From Patiria miniata (Eukaryota; Echinodermata; Asteroidea; Valvatida; Asterinidae): a DNA stretch of 64,000 bases. The stretch is from assembly GCF_015706575.1 (NCBI RefSeq), contig NW_024037059.1, positions 39,035,058-39,099,057 of the forward strand, in the 5' to 3' direction. Below the pieces are notes generated by a model. It worked only from the letters and a program-made list of their open reading frames with translations, made no database searches and was not told the origin of the DNA. The first letter of the stretch is position 1, and each line of letters opens with the position of its first letter. A program made the position numbers and the translations under genes. Shown here in pieces: positions 1 to 10,792 of the stretch.

Positions 1-739
1 TGCAACTGCCATACTGTATCCATGCAACGACGGTGGTTTAGCCAGAATTTTTTTTAAGGGGTGGGGGGGGGGGGGGGGGGGCAGGGGAGGGGTTACCTGT
101 TACCATTAAGAGACCCTTTTTCTCCAAAGAGTCATACGCAGACTTAATGTGACCAATAGCCAATTTTACATAACCTCGTGCAACTGCCAAACTGTACTCG
201 TGCAAACGACAGTGGTGTAGCCAGAAATTTTTCAAGGGGGGGGAGGGGGTTACCTATGTTGGGGATTTGTGAAACAGCCCAAGTCTGACGGTTTTAAGCA
301 ACGTCTACCTACAGCGCGCCATGCGCAAGCGGGCCATGTGCAGAGAGTGTGTTCAGTGAATTGATCAGGTGCACAGCTACACCTGCCCTTTTATCCATTT
401 TGTGGCATACGCGTACGTATTTCCAGCTGTGTCCATTCAATGTTCGATACACGTTATTCTCGCATGTCCGCAGAATGCAATGAACTGTGTGGCAGGATTC
501 ACAACTAGCACTCAACAGCTCGTTTTTTGAGAGTCAAAGTTTTGATCCCCGAATTTCTTGCAAGAATAACGCAAAATAAACTGCCAGATTTTTAAGGATG
601 GTTGTGTGGACGTTTATATCCTACTTTTAAATGCTTTTCAAATAACATCATTTAATTTAAAAGCGTTTTGTAGCCCAATTAGGCGCATTCTAGGATGTAG
701 TGCCCCTCTAACCCTTACTCTCTGAGGGTAGTTTACTGC

Positions 740-1030
740 ATGTCAGTTGGTTATGCCAATGCCCTCCAGCTGCAGTTTATTGGAGGATACTTTGATGTAG
801 CAGTGAAGGCTCCAATTGGCAGGAGTTGGAGGCCCTGGAGGGTGCCTGATACTGACCAGCTGGGGGCACTTGATTGTTATCAGAGGACTCTCATTGTTCT
901 CTGTGGCATGTATTGGAGTGCCTGTCCAGTTACCCTTGAAATGACATGGCAGATATTGGAGGGCCATGCAAAAAACATAGGAGATTTTCTTGAGGCACAT
1001 ATTGGCATGCGTTGGAGGGTCTAGTAGGGT
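740..1030. repeat. Imperfect repeat region with recurring 'attggagg' motif
   Basis: The stretch repeats short blocks around 'tattggagg' and is bracketed by 'cccttac' on the left (about 712) and 'gtaaggg' on the right (about 1027), suggesting an inverted-ended repeat. Open frames exist on both strands but resemble no protein I know. It lies in the region where the next intron of the ICAP-1 homologue would be. Left of it (1-300) two related copies of a poly-G-containing repeat ('agccagaa' followed by a G run) can be seen. Confidence 0.35.
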
Positions 1031-1534
1031 AAGGGTTCATAAGGCATTTGTTGCAGTTTGGCACGACGTTGCATGATGAAATTAAGGGCAGGGTTGTGAT
1101 GGCAGTGTGTGTTGTGGATATTGACTAAACCATTTCGCGCCGGATGACGTGTAATACACGCAAAGGTTTTGCAGTATTCGGAATGGCTGACACGCAAGGA
1201 GCGAGGCCGGAAATATCTGTCGAGGACCCGCTCGCAGCGAGCGAGGCCGGAAAATATGAGCGTGCTGCCCGAGGGTGATGGCTCCACCTGGCTGGAGGTC
1301 GAGTGAAAAATAATCAAGCGCCTTGTTTCTGTTCTTGTCAAAATAATCCCGGCGCAAACTGGTTAAGTCTGACTTGAGTCAAGTCTAATCTGAATTAGGA
1401 GCATCGTTCTTCTCCTTATTCAAAAGCTGAATTGAAAAAAAAAAAATGACAACTCAGCGTCAATTTTTTTAGTTCAATGCAGCTTCGAAAAAAACTATGA
1501 TTGCACATTTATCCCAAGCACTATAATTTATGGA

Positions 1535-1815
1535 GAGTGTGGCTTAGTGGTTAGGGTTCGTGACTCATGATCAGAGGGTCAGAGGTTCGAATCCAGCTGC
1601 TGGTCATATGTTGTGTCCTTTGGCAAGCCACTTCACCCCCACTTGCCTTTCTCCACCCAGGTGTATACATGGGTACCGGCATTAGCTGAGGAGTAACCTG
1701 CGATGGACTAGCATCCCATCCAAGGGGAGTAGAAATATTCTCAGTCGTTTCATGCTACTGAAACCGGAGATAAACGCCGGCCTGATGGGGCACATTGACT
1801 TGTGACAGACTTTAC
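1535..1815 (+). repeat. tRNA-derived SINE
   Basis: An A-box-like stretch (ggcttagtggttaggg, from about 1541) is followed by a B-box-like GGTTCGAATCC at 1584-1594, the spacing of a tRNA head. The tRNA-unrelated body contains 'ctttctccacccaggtgta' and a 3' part ending near a short 'tttactttac' repeat. This is the organisation of a pol III SINE. It lies in the intron after exon 4 of the ICAP-1 homologue, opposite to the gene. Confidence 0.7.
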
Positions 1816-1909
1816 TTTACTACATGTACTATAAGTTATGGCATGCGCTGTTTTTGAAGTTTTTGGCTGGAGAGCTGCCAGCTAGGTTTTTTTCTCAACG
1901 TGGACTTAC

Positions 1910-4900
1910 CTGGGGTGCTGGGGAGTAGGCTTCGATGATTTTCACACCATACTTGGACAGATTGAGATAGACACGGTCCCTCTGGTTATCAGCATGCTTG
2001 AACTGAGCCTCTCTCTGTGAAAACAAGGCAAACCTATACAATGTGGGTGTTCATTAAGAGCAAAACGCCCGATTTGTGTTTTTTTTCGGTTGAGATGTCT
2101 CATTCAAAAGTGAATAACTTTTGTATCGCTAGAAAATAGCAATTGAGAAATTAAGGAATCTATTTTTGGATGAAACTCAATTTATCAATATCACGAACCT
2201 GCTAATTACAAGCACAAAACTGTTAAACAAAGAATCAGGGATTGGCACAATTACAAACCAACTACTAATGGAAATTTCCAATTTCACTTGACTCATCTTT
2301 CGAAACGACCTTCTTTTATTGTTGTTCTTCAAAATGACAGCATGCCAGAAGGAACTATTTCACAGGGAGCTTATTGCCATTACTATCTGTAATCCAACTA
2401 AGCGTTTTGATAATAATTTGGTCGGTTACTTTTTGGACAGCTGCAAATGATCTACTCTACGTGCTGACACACAAGTCTGATGCATGCACAGGTTATAATG
2501 TTGGAGGGAGTGCTGCACCATGTGCTCTGTTTGTCATGCCAGCATCTACAGGGTGAGTAAAAAAAACCGAAACCCAAATGTCGGGACCATTGTTTTAGTG
2601 AAGTTCTGCATGTAGCATTCTCAAAATCTAGGATACCAAAGCCCAATTCATAAGCTTTCTTTTAGTACCAGAATCATTCGAATCACTCATGTACTTTTCA
2701 AGTTACTGAGTTTTAAACACAACCACCGTTTTAAAGTTCTGTCCACGGATCAGAAAAAATGTTGTGCATTCTTTCAGCAAAACGAAAACAATTCACACAC
2801 ATCCCTATGTGATTTGTTTTCGTTTTGCTGAAAGAACAATGAACTTTATTGTGATCCGTGGACGTTAAACGGTGGTTGTGTTTAAAATTCCGTAACTTAA
2901 AAAGTACATGAGTGATTTGAATGATTCTTGTACCAAAAGAAAGCTTATGAATTGGGCTTTCATATCCTAGATTTTGAAAGTGCTACATGCAGAACTTCCT
3001 TAAAACAATGGTCTCAACATGTGGGTTTTGTTTTTATTTACTCGCCCTGTATGGTTAGTTTTGACACAGTTTCGCCTCGAGTCTTGAGACTAACCTGTGC
3101 CTGGTCTAGGGCATTGACCAGATCCACCTCATCTTCCTCGGAATGCTGCAGACCCTGTGCGTTGTGAATCATGCCCACGTAGCGTACCGAAAAGTCAACG
3201 CTCAACTCCACTGACATATGATGGCCTGAAAAAAAAACCACCATAATGCATGTACAAGTCCAAAGTAGGTCTTCAAATACACACTAAACAGGGGATTATC
3301 TTGGGGGGCATCTAATCATTCCTTTTTTTTCCAGTGAAAGTTTTGTAAAGTTACGATCACAACATGAACCCTAATTACCCATCTCAATCCTCCAAAATCC
3401 TCCAGGCAGTTTTGGAGGGTTTTGGAGGATTGAGGATGAATGGTGTTTGAGAGACACAAGGATTTTGGAGGATTGAGGATGAATGGTGCTGAAGCACATG
3501 AGGATTTTGGAGGATTGAGGATGGTGTTGAAGTACATGAGGATTGAGGATGAATGATGTTTGAAGAGGAGGATTTTGGAGGACTGAGGATGAATGGTGTT
3601 TGAGAGACACAAGGATTTTGGAGGATTGAGGATGAATGATGTTGAAGCACAGGAGGATTTTGGAGGATTGAGGATGAATGCTGTTGAAGCACATGAGGAT
3701 TGAGGATGAATGGTGTTTGAAGAGGAGGGTTTTGGAGGATTGAGGATGAATGGTGTTTGAGAAACACAAGGATTTTGGAGGATTGAGGATGAATTGTGTT
3801 TGAGAAACACAAGGATTTTGGAGGATGAAGATGAATCGTGTTGAAGCCAATAATGATTTTGGAGGATTGAGGATAGTGTTGTAGCACATGAGGACTGAGG
3901 ATGAATGGCATTTGAAGAGGAGGATTTTGGAGGATTGAGGATGAATGTGTTTGAGAAACACAAGGATTTTGGAGGATTGAGGATGAATGGTGTTTGAGAA
4001 ACACAAGGATTTTGGAGGATTGAGGATGAATTGTGTTTGAGAGACACAAGTATTTTGGAGGATTGAGGATGAATGGTGTTGAAGCACATGAGGATTGAGG
4101 ATGAATGATGTTTGAAGAGGAGGATTTTGGAGGATTGAGGATGGTGTTGTAGCACATGAGGATTGAGGATGAATGGTGTTTGAAGAGGAGGGTTTTGGAG
4201 GATTGAGGATGAATGGTGTTTGAGAAACACAAGGATTTTAGAGGATGAATGGTGTTGAAGCACAGGAGGATTTTGGAGGATTGAGGATGAATGGTGTTGA
4301 AGAAGAGTTTGGAGGATTGAGGATGGATGCATTTTGAGAGGCAGGACTGTCTGATGATTTTAAAGGATTGAGGTACTGGGTATCTTTCATTTGAACACGA
4401 GTGCACAAACGGCCTAGGGGGTTAGGGTTAAGGCAAGGGATGGGGCAAGGGGTGGGGCTGAGGGTGGGAGGACTTAAGCTTCCAACGTGGGGGGGGGGGG
4501 GGGGTAGTATATTTAATTTTTCACCATCAAAAAGGGATGTTGTTCACATACCTGGCAATCCTGAAGCAGGATCAGTAAAGAGTGGGTTGTTCATGACCAT
4601 GTGAGTCTCTGGATGGTTACTGTGCACCATGGCTGTATTTCCCTGAGCATTAAAAAAAACCCAGAAAAGTCCAAGAAAAATGTGTAGAAATGGAATTAAA
4701 AGCCGAGGCAAAAGTCTTGGGGACTCCAAACTAAAATTGGCACTCGAGCTAGCAAGAGGTTGAGAGGACACTAACAATTAGTCAATGTTTACAACTAGGA
4801 ATTGATCAAATTTAAAGGTAATAACTAAGGCCAAAAAATATATATTTCTGCTTCCGATTACATGGCATCTGAAAATAGGGTAGGTACATGTAGGCAATTT

Positions 4901-5676
4901 TTTTTTTTCTTTCAAATTTTTTTTGAGTACGATCATATTGAGTTGTCTGCGTGTAGTAAAGGGTAAAAGGTAGTAATTGATGGTTTTCGGGTTTTTTTCC
5001 TCATTTTAAAAAAAACTAGAACCGTTGGGACAACTCAACTGTATGTGCGTTAACTGGAAAGACAAGTCGTCCGTTTGAGTCAAGTCGCCCATTGAGACAA
5101 GTCTACTCACAAATTTTTCGGGGAATATTTATAGTAGGCCCTACCGGGGATTTGGGATTTGGTTGGGGTTGCCTGCCGGGGTAGGCTTGGCACTATGGCA
5201 TTCATTGGCACATGGGATGGGCGGACATAAGTGATCGGGTACTCGGTTTCGGGTAACTTATATTATCCAACTTTGTATTGGTTTATTGGAGAGCGCCAAC
5301 TGAACTGAATTGTGTTGAATGATTGCGTTGTCTAAACCGTAAACGGTCGAGTTGTCCCGAGTTGACTTGTCTCATCAACAATCGAGTTGTCTCAACGGTC
5401 GAGTTGTCTCAACGGTCGAGCTGTCTCGAGTCGAGTTGTCTCAACGGTCGAGTTGTCTGAAATTCCTAATTTTCAACCTACAGGACACCCTACCTGAGAC
5501 TTATTGTTCGCAGACTGACTGTTGCCGACCGGTATACCGCGATGTGACGTCTGCACTGCGGACTCGCGACTTCCCTGTCGTCGCGGTGGATGTTCCGTAT
5601 CGATGGCCGCTTCCAATGCCGCTGCGATGGCTGCCTCTTTGGGGTCCGAGCGCTCTTTTTTCTTCTTGCGGAACAT
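1910..5676 (-). CDS. ITGB1BP1: ICAP-1 / integrin beta-1-binding protein 1 homologue (partial, first four coding exons)
   Basis: Four exons read on the minus strand: 5494-5676 (61 codons, starts MFRKKKKER), 4552-4642, 3095-3225 and 1910-2014. All have AG/GT borders and compatible phases (0, 1, 0, 0), giving 170 residues. The start resembles vertebrate ICAP-1 (MFRKGKKR), followed by a low-complexity N-terminus. Exon 3 begins the PTB domain with VDFSVRYVGMI (compare FRIKYVGAI) and exon 4 carries NLSKYGVKI (compare GVSKYGIKV). In known members the PTB domain binds the NPxY motif of the integrin beta-1 tail and the partner KRIT1. The last PTB strands and helix are missing, and I saw no matching exon between 1 and 1909, so the gene should continue off the left edge. 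Introns hold a foldback element (2549-3049) and a VNTR (about 3400-4330). Family call is good; the unseen 3' end is the main gap. Confidence 0.82.
2549..3049. mobile_element. Foldback MITE, TA-flanked (mariner-like ends), copy 1
   Basis: A near-palindrome of 501 bp flanked by TA on both sides (2547-2548 and 3050-3051). The ends read CAGGGTGAGTAAA and, inverted, TTTACTCGCCCTG. Both arms carry 'agaaagctt', 'aaaacgaaaacaa' and 'gtccacggatca' in opposite order, so the whole element folds into one long hairpin. There is no coding capacity. TA target duplication plus inverted ends suggests a non-autonomous Tc1/mariner-group element. Related copies lie at 11080-11515, 24522-25187 and 27198-27444. 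Confidence 0.75.
3400..4330. repeat. VNTR minisatellite, about 43-bp unit with three linker types
   Basis: More than 20 head-to-tail units share the core 'gattttggaggattgagg' followed by 'atgaatggtgtt'. Units end in one of three linkers: 'tgagaaacacaag' (43-bp unit), 'gaagcacatgag' (42-bp unit) or 'tgaagaggag' (about 30-bp unit), in a mixed order. It lies in the intron between exons 2 and 3 of the ICAP-1 homologue. The long minus-strand frames across it (Ile-His-Pro-Gln-Ser-Ser-rich) are repeat artefacts. Confidence 0.95.
5340..5460. repeat. Short tandem repeat, 17-bp unit (gtcgagttgtctcaacg)
   Basis: About six imperfect copies of the 17-bp unit lie just downstream (in gene direction) of the exon 1 donor of the ICAP-1 homologue, inside its first intron. 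A degenerate relative lies at about 5030-5110 ('gacaagtcgtcc', 'gtcaagtcgccc'). Confidence 0.8.
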
Positions 5677-6749
5677 ATAGGGCTGTTGTCTAAGGCCCTA
5701 CGTTGTACGCACACATTGGTGCAACGGACGAGCAAAGGACCACGCACAGGGGTAGCCAGAGCCTATCTTGTTGCCACAGTGCAGGTCAAGACTTTGTCAA
5801 CCTACATGTACATACGTGTACATGAATATGTTTTCATCACAAAGCCATCGCAAGAGCTGAAACAAGAAACAAAACAGTTCAATATTGATAGTGGATATTT
5901 TGCCGGAGGTAATGACGGCAAACTAACGATTACTAAAGGTTTGCCGGCGGCAATCCATATCAACAGAGGGCGCTGTACTCTTTAAAATAGGGCTGAATTA
6001 TAAGATGTATTAAATTCCCACCAAAAGTTGTGTAGCACGTTTGGTGTAGTGGTTAAGCAAAGGCTCTAGTAAGCGGGACGACTCCGACCGCGTTCGATTC
6101 CGACCGCGCCACATTTTTAAGGTTTTTTTTCTCATCCCCAAATAAATAAGAATATTCTTCTTTTATTATTTTAACATGTCTCAAACATTTTTTGCAGAGT
6201 ATTACATTTTCTTTTTCAGATTTGTGGCTCTGGAGGAATTTTTTTAAAAGGGAAATAAAGTCCCAAATTATAAAATGGTCTGAATCCCATCTTGTGAATA
6301 TGAGGTACAACGATAATTTTGGCATGGAGCCAGACTAAAACTTGTCACCGGAAAATGTTTAAGTACCAAAAAACAGTAACTGCGCATGTTCAGTGCATAT
6401 CCGGCAAACTAACGTTTACCAAAGGTTTGCCGTCTCCGGCAAAATATACACTGCCTTCAATATTCAAGCGTAATGCATTAATTGTCTATTATTCCATAGT
6501 TAGGTGTTGGGCCTTCTACCTAGGCAGTGCTGTACAAAAAAATTACAGGTGACGTCATCAAATGTTAGCGCGCCCTCTGGCGGCATGTTGAAAAAGTCAA
6601 ACATGCATTTTGAGTTGATGTTTGTGGCGAAGTTTGCGGTCATCGCTTCAAACATGATGGCCCAACACCGTGTGGTTGTTCCTACAACCTCTAGTTTAAC
6701 AAATTAAATCCAAACAAATAATATAAAAATAAACTAAATTGTAAATGCT
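5677..6749. other. Intergenic: 5' flank of the ICAP-1 homologue with small inverted repeats
   Basis: No gene is recognised. Two copies of a hairpin with 'ggcaaactaacg' and 'aaaggtttgccg' lie in opposite orientation at about 5891-5950 and 6398-6460. A tRNA-like stretch (A-box-like 'tggtgtagtggttaag', B-box-like 'gttcgattcc') lies at about 6038-6112, but its acceptor stem does not pair well, so it is more likely a SINE head or tRNA relic than a gene. The immediate promoter of the ICAP-1 homologue would be expected here; no TATA box was identified. Confidence 0.4.
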
Positions 6750-7103
6750 TAGGCAAAATAAAAAAAAAAACATGTTTAGCGTCCTGCCTCTTTGACAAAA
6801 AGGAAGGAGGAGGCCCTTTTTTTTTTTTTTTTTTTTTTCAAAATGGCCGCCCAACACATTTTTCAAGACAACACTATTTTTCAAGATGGTTACCAGCTTT
6901 TTTCAAAATGGCCGCCACTTGGACTCATTGACTATTCCCACAGCTTTATACATGGTATAAAAGTCTAAAAATATTATATCTTTCGTCAGAGATCGTTAAA
7001 ATTTATCAATTTTTGTCTTTAAAAAAAAAAAAAAAAGGAGGCGGCCTCTAAAAAGGAAGCGGGCGGGGACGCTAAACATGTTTTTTTTTTTACTTCGCCT
7101 TAT
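6750..7103. mobile_element. Foldback element with 'acatgtttagcgtcc' inverted ends
   Basis: The left end reads 'aggcaaaat', an A-run, then 'acatgtttagcgtcc'. The right end is its inverse: 'ggacgctaaacatgt', a T-run, then 'acttcgcctta'. The inner part has long T and A runs and three 'caaaatggccgcc'-like blocks. There is no coding capacity, and no clear target-site duplication was found. Confidence 0.6.
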
Positions 7104-7768
7104 AGAGCGCTTTTCATCATATCAACAATCTCAAGACGCTTCACAGTTTAATGTTCCCTTGTTCATCAGGCCAGGAGCTAGAGAGCATTTGACATGTTTG
7201 ACATGTTTGAGACAGCATGTTTTATACAGACAATGACAGATGTAGCTGGCTCCCCGCTCGAATTTCGCCCCGCTCCGTCCCCCTCCACATCCTGGTGAAG
7301 ATACTTGTTGAGGTGGAGGACACATGTAAATTCAGGTAAATACAGGCATATGACGGTGACAGGTGTAAATACATCATTCACCATGGGACACCATGAGTCC
7401 ATGTTCACCATGCATTGCCATGCATATCCATTCCCTGTTCATATTGTATTGTCCGGGAACTGGGCAGGACAAATTTGTATTAGCTAGCCTATTTTCACAT
7501 ACATAGTCTGAATTATTCACTACATATGTGCACTAACTATATGCATACGCTTAGCAACACTGATAAAATTACTTTTAAAGATTTGGACAAACCTTTCAAC
7601 TTGTGCTAAACTTTGTATGAAGTTACTTTTCTTGCGCGTCCGACTCCACATCAGTTGCGAATCTCTGTACAGTTTTTGGGGATACATGTACATTTTAGAG
7701 GGCGCCCTTTACCACAGCATCAGGCTTGCCCTTGCCGCTTGCCGCTACATATTATGTACATAAAATTC

Positions 7769-7985
7769 GACACTTTTCTGGGTCACAATGAAACTTTTTC
7801 CGGGTCAAAATGACATCTATTCCGGGTCAGAACGACATTTGTCGGGGTCAAAATGATACCTTTCCGCGTTAAGTTGGCATCCTTTCCGGGTCATAATGAC
7901 ATCTTCTCCGGGTCAAACTGCATATGACACCTTTCCGGATCAAAATAACACCATACCGAGTCAATATGACACTTCTTCTGATCTA
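7769..7985. repeat. Tandem repeat, about 24-bp unit (tttccgggtcaaaatgacac)
   Basis: Around nine degenerate units in a row, each with 'cc(g)ggtca' followed by 'aatgaca'. The unit closely resembles the arms of the palindromic element at 36580-36814. Confidence 0.8.
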
Positions 7986-8609
7986 AAATCTCCTTTAATC
8001 GGGTTAAGTCTTTCCACACATGATGGCAATTTATTATGGCATGCATGGTTAAATCCGTACATTTGTATTAACATTATATAAACTGTATATAATTATAAAC
8101 GTTTATTGAATAACATTAATAATAAGTGTACTATACTTCCCCCCTCCCCCCCCCCCAAAAAAAATTGTTCCAATACTTCCCCCAAAAATATGGTAATTAG
8201 TTGCTATTTTTCTAGGTTACATGTTCTACATTGAAGAAATTTACAGGCCGCTCCCTTTTTTCTGTTTATAATTCAACATCCCTCGCTGTTGTGTCTGGCA
8301 TTATATTTTGATATTAATTTTAGTTTTAGGGGATGACAGAATGGGGTAAAACAATGACCGCTTCATTGAAAATGATCGAAAAGAATGGCGTACGCTTATC
8401 AGGATAATTTATAGAAAACGCTTTGTTTTACAAAATAAACCTTAACAGAAGCACCCAACATTTTTGTTTTACGAACATCCAATATCCGTCATTGCGCGGC
8501 CTAATGATTCGAGAAAAATTGTGGATCTCAAGCTAAGCCAGAAAAAAAAACACAAATACCAGACATTAAGATGTAGAAACGCCAGATATATTGGGTTTAT
8601 CAACGAATC

Positions 8610-8991
8610 CAGGGTTCGACCTTAGCATCACCAGCCAGCCGGGCTACTTAAACAGACCTCTTAACTAGCCGCATTTTCACTAACCTGCATAGAGTGTCTC
8701 ATAAACTATATATATAACTATAACTATATATGAGCATTATAGGGCCTAAATGTAAAATCTTGTCAGTGTTTAAAAAAAAACCACATTTCATGATTTAACC
8801 CTAAACAGTTAATGAAATTAGACACAAATAATATTGATACAGGTTTGCTCTCTGAATTTATTTTCATCTTTGCCGTATCCCATTAATTTTTGACTCGCCA
8901 GCCGGGCTACAGTAGGAATAGTTTGACTAGCCCTCCGCTGTTTTTACTAGGATTTTTTGGGCTAGCGGGCTACCGCTAAAGTCAAACCCTG
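8610..8991. mobile_element. Non-autonomous hAT-like element, 382 bp
   Basis: The left end CAGGGTTCGACCTTAGC and right end GCTAAAGTCAAACCCTG are inverted repeats of about 17 bp, starting with the CAGGG typical of many hAT elements. The same 7 bp, ACGAATC, flanks both sides (8603-8609 and 8992-8998), close to the usual 8-bp hAT duplication. The inside repeats 'gccagccgggctac' and has no open frame of note. Confidence 0.7.
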
Positions 8992-9390
8992 ACGAATCGA
9001 TTCGAAAGCATAGTATCGAATCGATTCGTTGTAATCGACGCTTGTGTAGGACTTTCAGAATTGCATTTTTTAAAATATAATTCAAATAAAAAAAATTAAC
9101 GACAAGGCTCTCAAAAGCTGCCAAAACAAATGATAGTTTGGAGCCACTAAACGCCACTTTGATAAAAGGCTTCCTTTTGATCCACTGTGGTTCCCTTAAA
9201 CAAGGTCACAATCGGTTATCATATCAAGAATAACAATGTTCTTACATTTTAAAAAGTAAAGAATAATTTTAATGCCTTCTTGGTTGCTCAAAACTGTGGT
9301 AATTAAATACTGACGAACCCAAAAAGGACCGTTGGCTAGTAAACCCTTCTTGGTATTAATAGAAATTCGAGTGGTGGCGTATTGTTACGG

Positions 9391-9555
9391 GGTCACAGTC
9401 ATGAAAATCAGACTCGTATGAAAATCGGACTCTTTTTCCCTTTTATTGGTTAAACCCTCTCACGTGACCGGCCCCCCTCCTAATTATCTATGCATGAGCA
9501 TGCGCAATATCACCAATGAGTCCGTATTTCATAAAACCTAAATTCATGCTACACA
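9391..9555. mobile_element. Half copy of the 'ggactcgtatgaaaat' foldback element
   Basis: This stretch matches one arm of the palindromic element at 32132-32539: 'actcgtatgaaaatcggac', 'cccttttattgg', 'ctctcacgtgaccgg', 'gagcatgcgcaat', 'aattcatgctaca'. Only one arm is present; the sequence then passes into another inverted repeat (9556). Confidence 0.7.
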
Positions 9556-10747
9556 GGTGTCACGGTCTCACTTCTCCGGCGTGCTAGCTTCTCCAAAAGG
9601 GAAATTTCGCTTCAACACGCATGCACAAAATTGCGCAGTAGTGTACATTTTCGTCACTGTATTAGTGTGGTGAGTTCTTCAGGGTTGTACTTGTACACGT
9701 AAGATCTTATTTGTATGAATGGTTACAGGGTACCAGTCCAATCCAGAATTTTCGTGCCACGCACTATTAACCCCCATTAACAAAAAAACACTTGAAATGC
9801 ACATTTATTTTAAGCCATGGTTGCAATAATAAAGACAAAATGGACCATGAACGAGCAAGGAACACGGACCAAGGAGCTTCGTTCTTAATTATTCCTCCAT
9901 GAACACACACACACACACAATGACACATGCATGACGCTGGGAACACAAATCAGAATGCTTGCATGACCATGGAATGACTTTACCCACAGGAAGGGGTCCT
10001 ACTAAAGCGCGTCAACAAGCGTCAACAAGCGTCAACAAGCGTCAACAAGTTTTAGTAGTCGTTAAGTGCGCGTCAACAAATTTTGTATAGGCCTTTGAAC
10101 AATAAAAACAGCTTTATATGGTAGAAAAAGCAATAATGAACATCTTCTGCATATCAATTAAAGTTAAAATTATTTTAAAACTTGGTTTTTTTAACGCGAA
10201 ATGTACGAAGAATTTGTCGATAAAAGTAGGCCGCCATCTTGTTTGGATGGCGCTGTAGACTTCGCGCATGCGTAGTATGGCTCTTTACACTTCACGCATG
10301 CGTAGTACGGCTAGCTACACATAAACAAGATGGCGGCCAACTTTTATCGACAAATTCGTCGTACATATCGCGTTAAGAAAACCAAGTTTTAAAATAATTT
10401 TAACTTTAATTGATATGCAGAAGATGTTCATTATTGCTTTTTCTACCATATAAAGCTGTTTTTATTGTTCAAAGGCCTATACAAAATTTGTTGACGCGCA
10501 CTTAACGATTACTAAGACTTGTTGACGCTTGTTGACGCTTGTTGACGCGCTTTAGTAGGACCGACAGGAAGTGTTACATAACACATTCTTGTAATGGACT
10601 TACTTCAGAACACAGCCCAAGGAAAAGTAAGCACAGCGGACACATGAGCATGTATCGTGCTCATGTAACGTGCACTGTAACGTGCTCAATTATCCGCCGC
10701 ATTCACCCGGAGAAGCTAGCACGCCGGAGAAGTAAGACCGTGACACC
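9556..10747. mobile_element. Outer foldback: 39-bp inverted repeats enclosing another element
   Basis: The 39 bp at 9556-9594 (starts 'ggtgtcacggtct', ends 'gctagcttctcc') reappear inverted at 10709-10747 with one mismatch. They enclose about 1.1 kb that includes the complete foldback element 9994-10563. Removing that inner element leaves about 0.6 kb. No outer target duplication was found. Confidence 0.65.
9994..10563. mobile_element. Foldback element of 570 bp with 8-bp target duplication
   Basis: It is a near-perfect palindrome with arms of about 240 bp. The left end 'ggtcctactaaagcgcg' is followed by four copies of the 10-bp subrepeat 'gcgtcaacaa', and the right end is the inverse. The arms share 'aggcctttgaacaataaaaa' and 'atgaacatcttctgcatatc'. 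It is flanked by an exact 8-bp repeat ACAGGAAG (9986-9993 and 10564-10571). No coding capacity. Terminal subrepeats and long arms resemble foldback elements; the 8-bp duplication would fit a hAT- or Merlin-type transposase, which cannot be decided here. Confidence 0.85.
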
Positions 10748-10792
10748 GGCACGAATGTATTACAGCTGTTGACGCTCTCGGCTCCCGCGACT

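Noticed and set aside
740-1024. 94-codon plus-strand frame
   Set aside because: It coincides with an imperfect repeat and shows no domain; the expected next exon of the ICAP-1 homologue (PTB end) was not found here on the minus strand.
3316-4406. Three long minus-strand frames (238-340 codons) rich in Ile-His-Pro-Gln-Ser-Ser
   Set aside because: They are translations of the VNTR; all frames stay open because the unit lacks stops in this orientation, and the locus is an intron of the ICAP-1 homologue.
6038-6112. Possible functional tRNA gene
   Set aside because: A- and B-box-like motifs are present, but the acceptor and anticodon stems do not pair convincingly; a SINE or tRNA relic is more likely.
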